A DNA stretch of 34,068 bases from Bacteroidales bacterium (GTDB taxonomy: Bacteria > Bacteroidota > Bacteroidia > Bacteroidales > UBA1402). The translations under genes were made by a program, and so were the position numbers. The notes under the pieces are model-generated. The model searched no databases and was not told the origin of the DNA. It saw nothing but the letters and a program-made list of their open reading frames with translations. The stretch lies in NCBI GenBank assembly GCA_017464285.1, contig JAFUDT010000012.1:1-34068 (forward strand), given 5' to 3'. Below, one piece after another: positions 8,831 through 18,023 of this stretch (the stretch's first letter is position 1; every line of letters begins with the position of its first letter).

Positions 8831-9124
8831 ATGAAAGCAGTATTCATCGTTTTCAACCAAGCCAATACTTCCCGCATCGAGTACATGCTCGATGAACTGA
8901 AGATCAAGGGCTTCACCTTCTTCGAACAGGTGCAGGGCCGGGGTAGCAATACAGGCGAGCCACGGCGAGGCACACACAGCTGGCCGGAGATGAACTCGGC
9001 GGTCATCACCGTTGTCGAAGACGGACAGGTGGAAGAGCTCCTGTCCTGTGTCCACAAACTCGACCTGCGCAACAAGGAGGTAGGCATCAGAGCCTTTGTC
9101 TGGAACATTGAGCAGACTGTCTGA
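8831..9124 (+). CDS. Small PII-like protein encoded at the end of the RND operon
   Basis: The 97-residue protein has a ferredoxin-like beta-alpha-beta layout: MKAVFIVFNQ (beta), TSRIEYMLDELKIKG (alpha), FTFFEQVQGRG (beta), a loop GSNTGEPRRGTHSW (38-51) in the place of the PII T-loop, then MNSAVITVVE, an alpha helix VEELLSCVHKL, and a C-terminal VGIRAFVWNIEQ strand. The VQGRG motif before the loop recalls GlnB/GlnK and DUF3240-type PII relatives, which are trimeric sensors. No PII uridylylation tyrosine is seen in the loop. Placement 12 bp after the pump gene suggests it senses a ligand or the pump state; this is inference. It may be annotated elsewhere as hypothetical or P-II family. Confidence 0.7.
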   Translation: MKAVFIVFNQANTSRIEYMLDELKIKGFTFFEQVQGRGSNTGEPRRGTHSWPEMNSAVITVVEDGQVEELLSCVHKLDLRNKEVGIRAFVWNIEQTV

Positions 9125-9148
9125 ACAGGCTGGCTGCTGTGTCATACC

Positions 9149-9207
9149 GCGGTCCCTGCTGGTCTGAAAAAGGCCCGTGGGGACCGTGCTTTTTTCGGGC
9201 TTTTTTT
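9149..9207 (+). terminator. Overlapping alternative terminator hairpins after the efflux operon
   Basis: CGGTCCC (9150-9156) pairs with GGGACCG (9180-9186) and is followed by TGCTTTTTT. AAAAAGGCCCG (9167-9177) pairs over 11 bp, including one G-U, with CGGGCTTTTTT (9196-9206). The arms interleave, so only one hairpin can form at a time; each is followed by, or ends in, a T run. The simplest reading is intrinsic termination between the PII-like gene and purA. Confidence 0.75.
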
Positions 9208-9239
9208 CTGAATTAGATGGCTATATAAAAAATATGGGT

Positions 9240-9247
9240 TACCTTTG
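9240..9247 (+). promoter_or_regulatory. -7 box of the purA operon; fixes the purA start
   Basis: TACCTTTG is a perfect TAnnTTTG box. No clear TTG is found 19-21 bp upstream (a TTAG lies near 9214). Its last base overlaps a possible GTG start at 9247, which therefore would not be on the transcript, so the ATG at 9274 is favoured. Confidence 0.55.
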
Positions 9248-9273
9248 TGAGTTTTTGTATATATAGCAATACT

Positions 9274-10548
9274 ATGAGCATGGATGTTCTATTAGGCCTC
9301 CAGTGGGGCGATGAAGGAAAAGGCAAAGTCGTTGATGTACTGACACCGGGCTATGAGCTGGTCTGTCGCTTTCAGGGCGGACCCAATGCCGGTCATACGC
9401 TGGAGTTCGAAAACAGAAAATATGTTTTGCGTTCGATTCCCTCGGGTATTTTCCAGGGCAATAAAGTAAATGTCATCGGCAACGGTGTGGTGCTGGATCC
9501 GGCACTTTTCCAGGCTGAGATCCAACAGCTGGCTGCCTGCGGACACCAGCTGACCGACCGCCTGAAGATTTCCCGCAAGGCGCACCTGATTTTGCCCACC
9601 CACCGGTTGCTGGACGCCGCCAACGAAGCGGCCAAAGGTGCCGGAAAAATCGGCACCACGGGCAAGGGCATCGGCCCGACCTACACCGACAAGACCAGCC
9701 GCAACGGTCTGCGGGTGGGTGACATAGAATGCCAGTTCCGGCAGAAATACGAGGCTCACCGCCAGCGTCACCTGGACATACTCGCCCAGATGGGCTTTGT
9801 CTATGATGCCCAACAGCTGGCCCAAGACGAGGAAAAATGGTTTGAAGGGGTGGAATGCCTCAAGTCTTTCGAATTCATCGACAGCGAGCATTATGTGAAC
9901 AAGCAGCTGCAGGCCGGGAAGAAAATACTCTGTGAAGGGGCTCAGGGAACGATGCTTGACATTGATTTCGGTTCCTATCCTTTCGTCACTTCGTCCAATA
10001 CGGTCTGCGCCGGAGCCTGCACGGGACTGGGCGTGGCTCCCAACCGCATCGGACGGGTCTATGGGATCTTCAAAGCCTACTGCACTCGCGTGGGCAGCGG
10101 TCCCTTCCCCACCGAGCTCTTCGACGATACAGGCCAGACCATGCGCGACAACGGCCATGAATACGGTTCCGTAACGGGACGTCCCCGCCGCTGCGGCTGG
10201 ATCGACCTGGTGGCCTTGCGCTATGCCGTGATGATCGACGGCGTGACCGACCTGATCATGATGAAAAGCGATGTACTCGACCGTTTCGAGACCATCAAGG
10301 CCTGCGTGGCCTACAAAGTGAACGGTGTCATTACCGAAGACTTTCCCTATGACATCAGTCAGGGCAACGTCGAACCGGTCTATACTGAGCTGCCCGGCTG
10401 GCAGACCGACATGACCGGCATGAAATCCGAGGACGAGTTTCCCGAAGAATTCAATCAGTACCTGAGTTTCCTGGAAGACGAACTGGGCGTCAGAATCAAG
10501 ATTGTCTCTGTCGGTCCCGACCGTGAACAAACCATTCAACGCTATTGA
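9274..10548 (+). CDS. purA: Adenylosuccinate synthetase
   Basis: The 424-residue enzyme couples IMP and aspartate with GTP to make adenylosuccinate, the first committed step from IMP to AMP, in the cytoplasm. The N-terminal [15 protein letters not shown]-loop, [24 protein letters not shown] and [22 protein letters not shown] motifs, and [15 protein letters not shown] near 305, are diagnostic. I start at ATG 9274 (MSMDVLLG) rather than GTG 9247, because the GTG lies in the -7 box and would add nine non-conserved residues. The stop overlaps a TTG codon of the next frame and hisS starts at 10551. It heads the long housekeeping operon. Confidence 0.96.
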   Translation: MSMDVLLGLQWGDEGKGKVVDVLTPGYELVCRFQGGPNAGHTLEFENRKYVLRSIPSGIFQGNKVNVIGNGVVLDPALFQAEIQQLAACGHQLTDRLKISRKAHLILPTHRLLDAANEAAKGAGKIGTTGKGIGPTYTDKTSRNGLRVGDIECQFRQKYEAHRQRHLDILAQMGFVYDAQQLAQDEEKWFEGVECLKSFEFIDSEHYVNKQLQAGKKILCEGAQGTMLDIDFGSYPFVTSSNTVCAGACTGLGVAPNRIGRVYGIFKAYCTRVGSGPFPTELFDDTGQTMRDNGHEYGSVTGRPRRCGWIDLVALRYAVMIDGVTDLIMMKSDVLDRFETIKACVAYKVNGVITEDFPYDISQGNVEPVYTELPGWQTDMTGMKSEDEFPEEFNQYLSFLEDELGVRIKIVSVGPDREQTIQRY

Positions 10549-10550
10549 TC

Positions 10551-11930
10551 ATGGCTGTACAGAAACCGACCACCCCGAAGGGCACGAGAGATTTCTCGCC
10601 CGAAGAGATGGCCAAACGCAACTATATTTTCAACACAATCCGCTCAGTCTATGAACTGTACGGATTTCACTGTATTGAGACACCCGCGATGGAGCAGCTC
10701 TCCACACTGATGGGAAAATACGGTGACGAGGGCGACAAACTGCTGTTCAAAATACTGAATTCGGGCGATTTTCTGGCTCCCCTGAGCGAAGAAGAACTCC
10801 TGTCGCGCCAGTCGGCACGCCTGACCGGCCGTCTGAGTGAAAAAGGTCTCCGCTACGACTTGACCGTGCCTTTTGCACGCTATGTGGTGATGCACCGCAA
10901 CGACATCAGTTTTCCCTTCAAACGCTATCAGATTCAGCCTGTGTGGCGTGCCGACCGGCCGCAGAAGGGCCGTTACCGCGAATTCTACCAGTGTGATGCC
11001 GATGTGGTGGGCAGCGATTCGCTGATGAATGAGGTGGAGCTGCTGCAAATCATCGATGAGGTGTTCAGCCGTTTTGGCGTCAGGATATCCATTAAGCTCA
11101 ACAACCGCAAAATACTGAGCGGCATTGCCCAGATACTTGGACAGGAGGAGCATTTGACGGAAATCACCGTCGCCATCGACAAGCTGGACAAAATCGGCCT
11201 GGACAAGGTCAATGAGGAGCTGGCCGGCAACGGAGTGCCTCCCCAGGCTATCGAACGCCTGCAGCCTATTCTCGGCCTGCAGGGCGACAACGCCGCCAAA
11301 CTCGAACAACTGAAAAGGCTCCTGGCTGCCAGCTGCGATGGCCTTAAGGGAATCGAGGAGCTTGAATACATCATGGACACGCTGGCCTGCACGCCGCTAC
11401 GTTCACAGCTGGAGATAGACCTCTCGCTGGCCCGCGGGCTGAACTACTATACGGGGACCATCATCGAAGTCAAGGCACTGGATGTAGTCATGGGCAGCAT
11501 TGCAGGCGGCGGCCGCTACGACAATCTGACGGGGGTCTTCGGACTGCCGGGAGTTTCCGGGGTGGGTATCTCCTTCGGAGCCGACCGCATCTTTGACGTG
11601 CTCAACCAGCTCGACCTCTACCCCGCCTCTTCTCTGTCGCACACCCAGGTGCTGTTTGCCAACTTCGGAGACAAGGAGACGCGATACTGCCTGCCGCTCA
11701 TAGCCGCCCTGCGCCAGGCCGGCATCCGCACGGAACTCTATCCCGATGCAGGCAAACTCAAAAAACAGTTTTCCTATGCCGATGACCACCGGATTGCCCT
11801 GATGGCCATCGCCGGAGAGAATGAAATCAACGAACATAAAATACAGATCAAGGACATGCAGACCGGCCGACAGGAAAGTCTGGCAAGCCAGCAGCTGGTG
11901 GCCCGTGTCAAAGAACTGCTGTCTGTCTGA
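10551..11930 (+). CDS. hisS: Histidyl-tRNA synthetase
   Basis: The 459-residue class II synthetase charges tRNA-His in the cytoplasm. It begins with [13 protein letters not shown] and has motif 2 ([20 protein letters not shown] then YQCDADVVG), the histidine-specific loop [15 protein letters not shown], the GGGRYDNL segment and motif 3 ([14 protein letters not shown]). The C-terminal alpha/beta anticodon-binding domain covers about 365-455. The start is the ATG at 10551, 2 bp after the purA stop; an in-frame TTG at 10545 would overlap purA and adds nothing conserved. The tight spacing supports one transcript with purA and lysS. Confidence 0.96.
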   Translation: MAVQKPTTPKGTRDFSPEEMAKRNYIFNTIRSVYELYGFHCIETPAMEQLSTLMGKYGDEGDKLLFKILNSGDFLAPLSEEELLSRQSARLTGRLSEKGLRYDLTVPFARYVVMHRNDISFPFKRYQIQPVWRADRPQKGRYREFYQCDADVVGSDSLMNEVELLQIIDEVFSRFGVRISIKLNNRKILSGIAQILGQEEHLTEITVAIDKLDKIGLDKVNEELAGNGVPPQAIERLQPILGLQGDNAAKLEQLKRLLAASCDGLKGIEELEYIMDTLACTPLRSQLEIDLSLARGLNYYTGTIIEVKALDVVMGSIAGGGRYDNLTGVFGLPGVSGVGISFGADRIFDVLNQLDLYPASSLSHTQVLFANFGDKETRYCLPLIAALRQAGIRTELYPDAGKLKKQFSYADDHRIALMAIAGENEINEHKIQIKDMQTGRQESLASQQLVARVKELLSV

Positions 11931-11945
11931 AAACAGAAAAGTATT

Positions 11946-13481
11946 ATGAGTGTACAAGAACTGAGCGAACAGGAACTGGGACGCCGCCAAAGCATGCAGG
12001 CACTGCGTGACATGGGCATTGAACCCTATCCTGCAGCATTATATCCTACCGATGCCTTCTCTGATGAAATAAAGGCCAGCTTCAAAGACGACGAACCGAC
12101 CCGCCGGCAGGTCTGCGTGGCCGGCCGCATCATGTCGCGCCGCATCATGGGCAAGGCCTCGTTCATGGAACTGAAAGACTCCCGCGGTCGCATCCAGATT
12201 TATGTCAACCGAGACGAGATTTGCCCCGGCGAAGACAAGGAAATGTACAACACGGTCTTCAAGAAGCTTCTCGATATCGGCGACTTCGTGGGTATCAAAG
12301 GCTTCGTGTTCCGTACGCAGACGGGAGAGATTTCCGTCCATGCCCAGAGCCTGACCGTCCTGGCCAAGACTCTGCGCCCCCTGCCGATAGTCAAGATGAA
12401 AGAAGGCGTGGTCTACGATGCCTTCAGCGATCCGGAACTGCGCTACCGTCAGCGCTATGTCGATCTGGTGGTCAACGAGGGAGTGAAGGACATTTTCATC
12501 AAGCGTACCAAGATTTTCAATGCCATGCGCGATTTCTTCAACCAGCATGGATATCTGGAGGTCGATACGCCCGTACTACAGTCTATTCCCGGCGGTGCCG
12601 CCGCCCGGCCTTTCATCACTCACCACAATGCCCTGGATATTCCTCTCTATCTGCGCATCGCCAACGAGCTCTACCTCAAACGCCTGATTGTAGGGGGCTT
12701 CGAGGGTGTCTATGAGTTTTCACGCAACTTCCGCAACGAGGGCATGGACCGCACCCACAATCCGGAGTTTACCTGCATGGAAATATATGTTTCCTACAAG
12801 GATTACCTGTGGATGATGGAGTTTACAGAGAAAATGCTCGAATACATCACTACCCAGGTCCTTGGCACCACCCAGGTGCAAAACGGCGACAATGTCATCT
12901 CTTTCAAGGCTCCCTTCCGCCGCCTGACCATGACCGACGCCATCAGGGAGAACACCGGGGTGGATATCACAGGCATGGACGAGGAGCAGATTCGCGAGGT
13001 CTGCCGGCGCCTGGGGGTGGAACAGGATCAGACCATGGGCAAAGGCAAGCTCATCGACGAACTGTTCGGAGCCACTTGCGAGGGTAAACTCATCCAACCG
13101 ACCTTCATCATCGATTATCCCATCGAAATGTCGCCGCTGACCAAGCGTCACCGTGACAATCCCAGCCTGACAGAGCGTTTCGAACTGTTTGTCAACGGCA
13201 AGGAACTGGCCAATGCCTACTCGGAGCTGAACGACCCCATTGACCAGCGCGAGCGCTTCGAGGAACAGTTGCGACTGAGTGAAAAGGGGGATGACGAGGC
13301 CATGTATATTGACCAGGATTTTCTCCGGGCCCTGGAATACGGCATGCCGCCCACCTCAGGCATGGGCATCGGCATGGACCGGCTGGTCATGCTGCTCACC
13401 GGTCAGAGTACCATTCAGGAAGTGCTGCTTTTCCCGCAGATGCGTCCTGAAAAGAAAAAAGATAACGCCAGCGAAGAATAA
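11946..13481 (+). CDS. lysS: Lysyl-tRNA synthetase, class II
   Basis: The 511-residue enzyme has the N-terminal OB-fold anticodon-binding domain (about 55-150, with [20 protein letters not shown] and [11 protein letters not shown]). The class II catalytic core follows, with motif 1 around [16 protein letters not shown], motif 2 [20 protein letters not shown] and motif 3 [15 protein letters not shown]. It attaches lysine to tRNA-Lys. The length is near the bacterial norm of about 500. It starts 15 bp after hisS and is followed 14 bp later by gpsA. I see no unusual feature. Confidence 0.96.
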   Translation: MSVQELSEQELGRRQSMQALRDMGIEPYPAALYPTDAFSDEIKASFKDDEPTRRQVCVAGRIMSRRIMGKASFMELKDSRGRIQIYVNRDEICPGEDKEMYNTVFKKLLDIGDFVGIKGFVFRTQTGEISVHAQSLTVLAKTLRPLPIVKMKEGVVYDAFSDPELRYRQRYVDLVVNEGVKDIFIKRTKIFNAMRDFFNQHGYLEVDTPVLQSIPGGAAARPFITHHNALDIPLYLRIANELYLKRLIVGGFEGVYEFSRNFRNEGMDRTHNPEFTCMEIYVSYKDYLWMMEFTEKMLEYITTQVLGTTQVQNGDNVISFKAPFRRLTMTDAIRENTGVDITGMDEEQIREVCRRLGVEQDQTMGKGKLIDELFGATCEGKLIQPTFIIDYPIEMSPLTKRHRDNPSLTERFELFVNGKELANAYSELNDPIDQRERFEEQLRLSEKGDDEAMYIDQDFLRALEYGMPPTSGMGIGMDRLVMLLTGQSTIQEVLLFPQMRPEKKKDNASEE

Positions 13482-13495
13482 ATCCTCTCTCTGTC

Positions 13496-14500
13496 ATGAT
13501 ATTCCCAGGAAAAATATGCGTCATGGGAGGCGGCAGTTGGGCAACAGCCATCGCCAAGATTCTGCTGACCAATCCTGAGCGGGAAATCAACTGGTTCATG
13601 CGTCACCCTGCCAACATCAAGAAGTTCAAGCAGACCGGACGTAACCCAAGCTATCTGACCTTGGTCGAGTTTGACACTTCCCGTATCCGTTTTTTCAGCA
13701 ATATCAACCAGGCGGCCAAACAGTCTGACACGCTGATTTTTGCCACACCCTCTCCCTATTTGAAACTGCATCTGAAGAAACTGAAGGAAGACCTGAGCGA
13801 CAAATGTATCCTGACGGCCATCAAGGGTATCGTTCCCGATGAAAACATGCCCGTCTCCCAATACTTCCACCAGTTCTACCATATCCCGATGGAGAACATC
13901 GCCGCCCTTTCCGGCCCCTGTCATGCCGAGGAGGTAGCCTACGAACGGCTCTCCTACCTTACCATTGCCTGCCGGGACATTGAAAAAGCCCGCATCCTGG
14001 CCAAATCTTTCGAGAACCGTTTTGTCCGCACCACCGTCACGGAGGATATTTGCGGAGTGGAATATGGTTCTACGCTGAAGAATGTATATGCCATTGCCGC
14101 CGGCATCTGTCACGGTCTGAAATACGGGGACAACTTCCAGGCTGTACTCATTTCGAACGCCATTGAAGAGATGGAACGCTTCCTGGAGACAGCCTGTCCC
14201 GGCCCGCAGCGCAACATCCTCAATTCAGTCTACATGGGCGACCTGCTGGTCACTGCCTACTCCAAGTTCAGCCGCAACCGCACCTTCGGTACGATGATCG
14301 GCAAGGGCTATTCGGTCAAGACGGCCCATGTTGAGATGGAAATGATTGCCGAAGGATATTACGGCGCCAAATGCATGAAGGAAATCAACGACAGGCAGTT
14401 TCACGTGAGCATGCCCATTCTGGACGCCGTTTACAATATTCTTTACGAACGTATCGCACCAAGCATCGAGATCAAGATTCTTACCGACTATTTACATTAA
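13496..14500 (+). CDS. gpsA: NAD(P)H-dependent glycerol-3-phosphate dehydrogenase
   Basis: The 334-residue enzyme reduces dihydroxyacetone phosphate to sn-glycerol-3-phosphate for phospholipid synthesis. The N-terminal Rossmann motif is MGGGSWATAIAKIL (about 9-22). ALSGPCHAEEV carries the family's GPS/GPx-A-E motif, and CGVEYGSTLKNVYAIAAGI holds the catalytic-lysine region. The C-terminal GKGYSVKTAHVEMEMIAEGYYGAK segment is also typical. It lies between lysS and pgi with gaps of 14 and 12 bp. Pairing with pgi places it at the branch between hexose-phosphate flow and lipid precursors. Confidence 0.95.
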   Translation: MIFPGKICVMGGGSWATAIAKILLTNPEREINWFMRHPANIKKFKQTGRNPSYLTLVEFDTSRIRFFSNINQAAKQSDTLIFATPSPYLKLHLKKLKEDLSDKCILTAIKGIVPDENMPVSQYFHQFYHIPMENIAALSGPCHAEEVAYERLSYLTIACRDIEKARILAKSFENRFVRTTVTEDICGVEYGSTLKNVYAIAAGICHGLKYGDNFQAVLISNAIEEMERFLETACPGPQRNILNSVYMGDLLVTAYSKFSRNRTFGTMIGKGYSVKTAHVEMEMIAEGYYGAKCMKEINDRQFHVSMPILDAVYNILYERIAPSIEIKILTDYLH

Positions 14501-14512
14501 AGCTCAAGCATT

Positions 14513-15850
14513 ATGGAGAACATCAAGATTCAGCTCGAACAAGTCTTCGGATTCGTTCCGCAAACGACCATTGAAGACTACGCCTCCGCCTGCGAGGCCG
14601 CCCAACAGAAATTACATGACAAAACAGGCAAAGGCAGCGACTTTATCGGCTGGCTGAACCTACCGTCCTCTATCACACAGGATTTTCTGAACGATCTTCA
14701 GGCCACAGCCGATTCCCTGCGCCAAAAATGCGAAGTAGTGGTTGTCGCCGGTATCGGAGGCAGCTACCTGGGAGCCAAGGCTGTCATCGAGGCCCTGAGC
14801 AACAGTCTGGGGTGGCTGCAGGCCGATGGTAAGAATCCGGTCATCCTGTTTGCCGGTCATAACATCAGTGAAGACTATCTCTTCGAGCTGACCGCTTTCC
14901 TGAAAAAGAAAACCTTCGGTATTATCAATATCTCCAAGTCCGGCACCACTACGGAAACAGCCCTGGCTTTCCGACTGCTCAAGACGCAGCTCGAGGATCA
15001 GGTCGGCAAACAGGAAGCCCGGCAACGGATTGTGGCCATCACCGATGCCAAGCGCGGTGCCCTGCGCACGCTGGCCACTCAGGAAGGATACAAGACTTAT
15101 GTCATACCTGACGATGTCGGCGGCCGCTACTCGGTCTTGACCCCGGTAGGTCTGCTGCCCATCGCTGTGGCCGGTTACGACATACGTCAGCTGGTGGCTG
15201 GTGCCGTGGCCATGGAAAGCTACTGCGACACGGCCTTCGACAAGAATCCTTCGGCTCAGTATGCGGCTGCCCGCAATGCTCTGTATGCTGCCGGCAAGAA
15301 AATCGAGATTCTGGTCAACTACCATCCCAAACTCCATTATGTCTCGGAATGGTGGAAACAGCTCTATGGTGAGAGTGAAGGCAAGGACGGCAAAGGCATC
15401 TATCCGGCATCGGTCGATCTGACAACCGACCTGCACTCCATGGGACAGTGGATCCAACAGGGTGAACGCATCATCTTCGAGACGGTCATTTCAGTTGCCG
15501 AACCCGATCACTGCGTCACCATTCCTTCAGACAAGGAAAACCTGGACGGTCTGAATTATCTGGCCGGCAAACGGGTAGACCAAGTGAACAAAATGGCCGA
15601 ACTCGGTACCAGAATCGCCCATGTGGACGGCGGCGTGCCCAACCTGAAGGTGGTCATGCCCAAACTCAACGAATACTATCTCGGGGAGTTGATGTACTTC
15701 TTCGAAAAAGCCTGCGGCATCAGCGGTTATCTATTGGGAATCAACCCCTTCGATCAGCCCGGCGTAGAAGCCTACAAGAAAAACATGTTCGCACTGCTCG
15801 AAAAGCCCGGCTACGAGGAGGCATCGGCTGCCATACGCAAAAGACTTTAA
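14513..15850 (+). CDS. pgi: Glucose-6-phosphate isomerase
   Basis: This 445-residue cytoplasmic enzyme interconverts glucose-6-phosphate and fructose-6-phosphate. It is of the shorter bacterial type (about 445 rather than 550 residues). Seen motifs are [37 protein letters not shown] (phosphate-binding SIS fold), [16 protein letters not shown], and [16 protein letters not shown] with the catalytic glutamate region. The C-terminal [18 protein letters not shown] contains the Pgi signature lysine. It begins 12 bp after gpsA and ends 2 bp before the HAD gene. Confidence 0.96.
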   Translation: MENIKIQLEQVFGFVPQTTIEDYASACEAAQQKLHDKTGKGSDFIGWLNLPSSITQDFLNDLQATADSLRQKCEVVVVAGIGGSYLGAKAVIEALSNSLGWLQADGKNPVILFAGHNISEDYLFELTAFLKKKTFGIINISKSGTTTETALAFRLLKTQLEDQVGKQEARQRIVAITDAKRGALRTLATQEGYKTYVIPDDVGGRYSVLTPVGLLPIAVAGYDIRQLVAGAVAMESYCDTAFDKNPSAQYAAARNALYAAGKKIEILVNYHPKLHYVSEWWKQLYGESEGKDGKGIYPASVDLTTDLHSMGQWIQQGERIIFETVISVAEPDHCVTIPSDKENLDGLNYLAGKRVDQVNKMAELGTRIAHVDGGVPNLKVVMPKLNEYYLGELMYFFEKACGISGYLLGINPFDQPGVEAYKKNMFALLEKPGYEEASAAIRKRL

Positions 15851-15852
15851 GC

Positions 15853-16587
15853 ATGTTTCAGGCGGCCAAGCAAAAATATCTTCTCGAGCAGCATTTCGAA
15901 CGATTCTCGCCCAAGGCGGCCCTGATCGACATGGACGGCGTCCTGTTCGACTCCATGCCCAATCACTGCCGAAGCTGGGTGACAGTCTTCCGCTCGCTGG
16001 GCTTTCATTTTGAAGACCGCGAGGCTTACCTCCATGAGGGACGTACGGGCAGGGGCACCCTGGAGATACTCTATCGACGCGAACTGCAGCGGGATCCTAC
16101 CGATGAGGAGGTGGACCGCATGTATGGTATCAAGGCCCGTCTTTTCGACGACATGCCCGAGGCTCCGGTCATGCCGGGTGCGCCGGAGGCCTTGGATGCC
16201 ATCCGCCGCTCGGGTATCGACCGCATTCTGGTGACAGGATCCGGCCAGCGCAAACTGCTTGACCGGCTCAACCTGCATTTTCCCGGTCATTTTTCCGAAG
16301 GGCGCATGGTGACGGCTTTTGATGTCACCCAGGGAAAACCTTCGCCCGAACCTTACCTGATGGGCCTGAAAAAAGCCGGTGTCAGCGCCGGGGAGGCCGT
16401 GGTCATCGAGAATGCCCCCCTAGGCATCGAGGCCGGCAAGGCGGCCGGTATCTTCACCGTGGCTGTCAACACCGGTATTCTGGAAGACGAAGTGTTGCTG
16501 GAAGCCGGCTGTGACGTACTGCTGCACAGCATGTCGCAGTTGGCCGGGCTTTGGCCGGAGATAGCCCGTAACTACAGTCTGGTATGA
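15853..16587 (+). CDS. HAD-superfamily sugar-phosphatase / beta-phosphoglucomutase-like hydrolase
   Basis: The 244-residue protein has all four HAD motifs. Motif I is LIDMDGVLFDS (nucleophile Asp26, general acid Asp28), motif II is LVTGSGQ, motif III includes GKPSPEPYLMGL, and motif IV is VIENAPLGIEAGKAAG. An alpha-helical C1 cap lies between motifs I and II. This is the pattern of beta-phosphoglucomutases and small sugar-phosphate or 2-phosphoglycolate phosphatases. It is co-transcribed with pgi (2-bp gap) and its last codon overlaps the next gene by 4 bp (ATGA), so a role in hexose-phosphate clean-up is plausible but not proven. Confidence 0.85.
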   Translation: MFQAAKQKYLLEQHFERFSPKAALIDMDGVLFDSMPNHCRSWVTVFRSLGFHFEDREAYLHEGRTGRGTLEILYRRELQRDPTDEEVDRMYGIKARLFDDMPEAPVMPGAPEALDAIRRSGIDRILVTGSGQRKLLDRLNLHFPGHFSEGRMVTAFDVTQGKPSPEPYLMGLKKAGVSAGEAVVIENAPLGIEAGKAAGIFTVAVNTGILEDEVLLEAGCDVLLHSMSQLAGLWPEIARNYSLV

Positions 16588-17861
16588 AGCCATCCTCAGT
16601 CATCCGGTTGTTATTCCTCCTGCTGGCAGGCTGGCTGTCGGTCGGCTGTTGCCGTCACTCTCACGACGAGGAGCAGACGGTTGACCGCACTGTGCTGATT
16701 TTCATGGCTGCCAACAACGATCTCTACGGTGACGCCCTGGGAGATATCAGACAAATCCTGCACAATACCGACCGGGAGACACTGGGCAAAGGGAAACTGC
16801 TGGTGTTCTTTTCCGGACAGCCCGACCATAACCATAATCCGGGCGGACAGAGGCTATGGCGTATCAGCCCTTCCAAAAACCTGAAAAAGTCGACTGCCGA
16901 TACAGTTCTGCTGCAGACCTATCATTTTGAGAATCCCTTGGAACCTGCCGCCATGCGGCAAATCATAGCCGAGGCTCTCCACCTGGCTCCCGCTGAACAC
17001 TATGGACTGGTTTTATGGTCACATTCGACCGGCTGGATACCCAAGGATCTGGAAATGACCAGCGGCGAATCGCGACTTAGGGCCGCTCCGGACAACGACC
17101 TCCGTACCAAATGGTTCGGAGCCGAAGCAAAAACAGACGGGACAAATGGTTACCACCACATGGATTATTCCGAACTGGCTGCAGTGCTGGAAAACTTCGG
17201 CTGGGACTATATCATCGCGGATGCCTGCCTGTGCGCTTCGGTCGAGACGGCTTATGACCTGCGCCGTGCCGCCGACTTTCTGGTAGGCTCTCCCACCGAG
17301 GTGCTGAGCGAAGGATTTCCCTACGACCGCATGCTCCCGCTGCTTTTTACCGGAAGGACAGCCCGACAGATCAGTTTTGACGTGGCAGAGAGTTTCCTGT
17401 CATACTACCGGGACGAATATATGTTCAGCGGCCGCTACTGCCCCTATGCCACCATTACCGTTGCCGACCTTTCGCAGATGGATTCGCTGGCCTGTGCCGC
17501 CAGGCCCCTGTTGGCCCGCATGAAAAAAGACTCCCTCAGCACGCAGGATGTCCAGGTCTATGACGGCCGGCGGAACAGCCTGTTTTTCGATTTTGACAGT
17601 TTTGTCCGCGAGAACGTTGCTCTTTCGGAGGACGATCCGCAGTACATAGATTTCAGGATACAGCTTGAGAAGACTGTGCCCTACCTGGGACATACAGATT
17701 TCTTCTACAGCACGATGTCAGGCGGTGGTGTCTCCATCCGCGTGAAGGAGTACTGCGGTCTGGCCACTTTCATTCCACGCTACGGCAGCGAAGACAATCT
17801 TCTGGAACACTGCAGCCTCGCCTATCCGGCCACTGCCTGGGCACAGGCGGTCGGATTCTGA
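16584..17861 (+). CDS. Clostripain-like (peptidase C11) cysteine protease, probable lipoprotein
   Basis: The 425-residue protein starts with a hydrophobic export signal ending LSVGCC, a permissive lipobox with Cys22 or Cys23. VDRTVLIFMAANNDLYGDAL (about 33-52) opens the C11 caspase-like fold. YGLVLWSHSTGW contains the likely catalytic His147 and IIADACLCASVE the likely nucleophile Cys215. C11 proteases cleave after Arg or Lys and are often self-activated. The stop comes before the tRNA-Arg gene; it is the last gene of the purA operon. An exported protease after cytosolic enzymes is odd, and its substrate is unknown. Confidence 0.85.
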   Translation: MKPSSVIRLLFLLLAGWLSVGCCRHSHDEEQTVDRTVLIFMAANNDLYGDALGDIRQILHNTDRETLGKGKLLVFFSGQPDHNHNPGGQRLWRISPSKNLKKSTADTVLLQTYHFENPLEPAAMRQIIAEALHLAPAEHYGLVLWSHSTGWIPKDLEMTSGESRLRAAPDNDLRTKWFGAEAKTDGTNGYHHMDYSELAAVLENFGWDYIIADACLCASVETAYDLRRAADFLVGSPTEVLSEGFPYDRMLPLLFTGRTARQISFDVAESFLSYYRDEYMFSGRYCPYATITVADLSQMDSLACAARPLLARMKKDSLSTQDVQVYDGRRNSLFFDFDSFVRENVALSEDDPQYIDFRIQLEKTVPYLGHTDFFYSTMSGGGVSIRVKEYCGLATFIPRYGSEDNLLEHCSLAYPATAWAQAVGF

Positions 17862-17913
17862 CTGCACCGACGTGGAATCCTCTTTTGGTAGCTGTTATTT
17901 CAAAAATTCTTAT

Positions 17914-17921
17914 TACCTTCG
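17914..17921 (+). promoter_or_regulatory. Possible -7 box for tRNA-Arg and asnA
   Basis: TACCTTCG differs from TAnnTTTG at one position and lies 14 bp before the tRNA. No TTG is found at the right distance upstream. Confidence 0.3.
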
Positions 17922-17935
17922 CGTCCGAAATGTCT

Positions 17936-18007
17936 GTCTCCGTAGTTCAATGGATAGAATATTGGATTCCGGTTCCAACGATTGGGGTTCGACTCCCCAC
18001 GGGGATA
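17936..18007 (+). tRNA. tRNA-Arg(CCG)
   Basis: The 72-nt cloverleaf has acceptor arm GTCTCCG (17936-17942) paired with CGGGGAT (18000-18006), with two G-U pairs, and discriminator A at 18007. The D-arm is GTTC/GAAT, the anticodon stem TTGGA/TCCAA with loop TTCCGGT (anticodon CCG at 17969-17971), and the T-arm TGGGG-TTCGACT-CCCCA. CCA is not encoded. It reads CGG arginine codons. asnA begins 16 bp after it, so the two probably share a transcript. Confidence 0.95.
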
Positions 18008-18023
18008 CAAAAATAGCTTGGTT

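Noticed and set aside
9292..10539. Minus-strand open frame of 415 residues
   Set aside because: Antisense shadow of purA, with no recognisable motif or start context.
17982..18023. Upstream start for asnA
   Set aside because: It lies within the T-arm of tRNA-Arg and adds no conserved residues.
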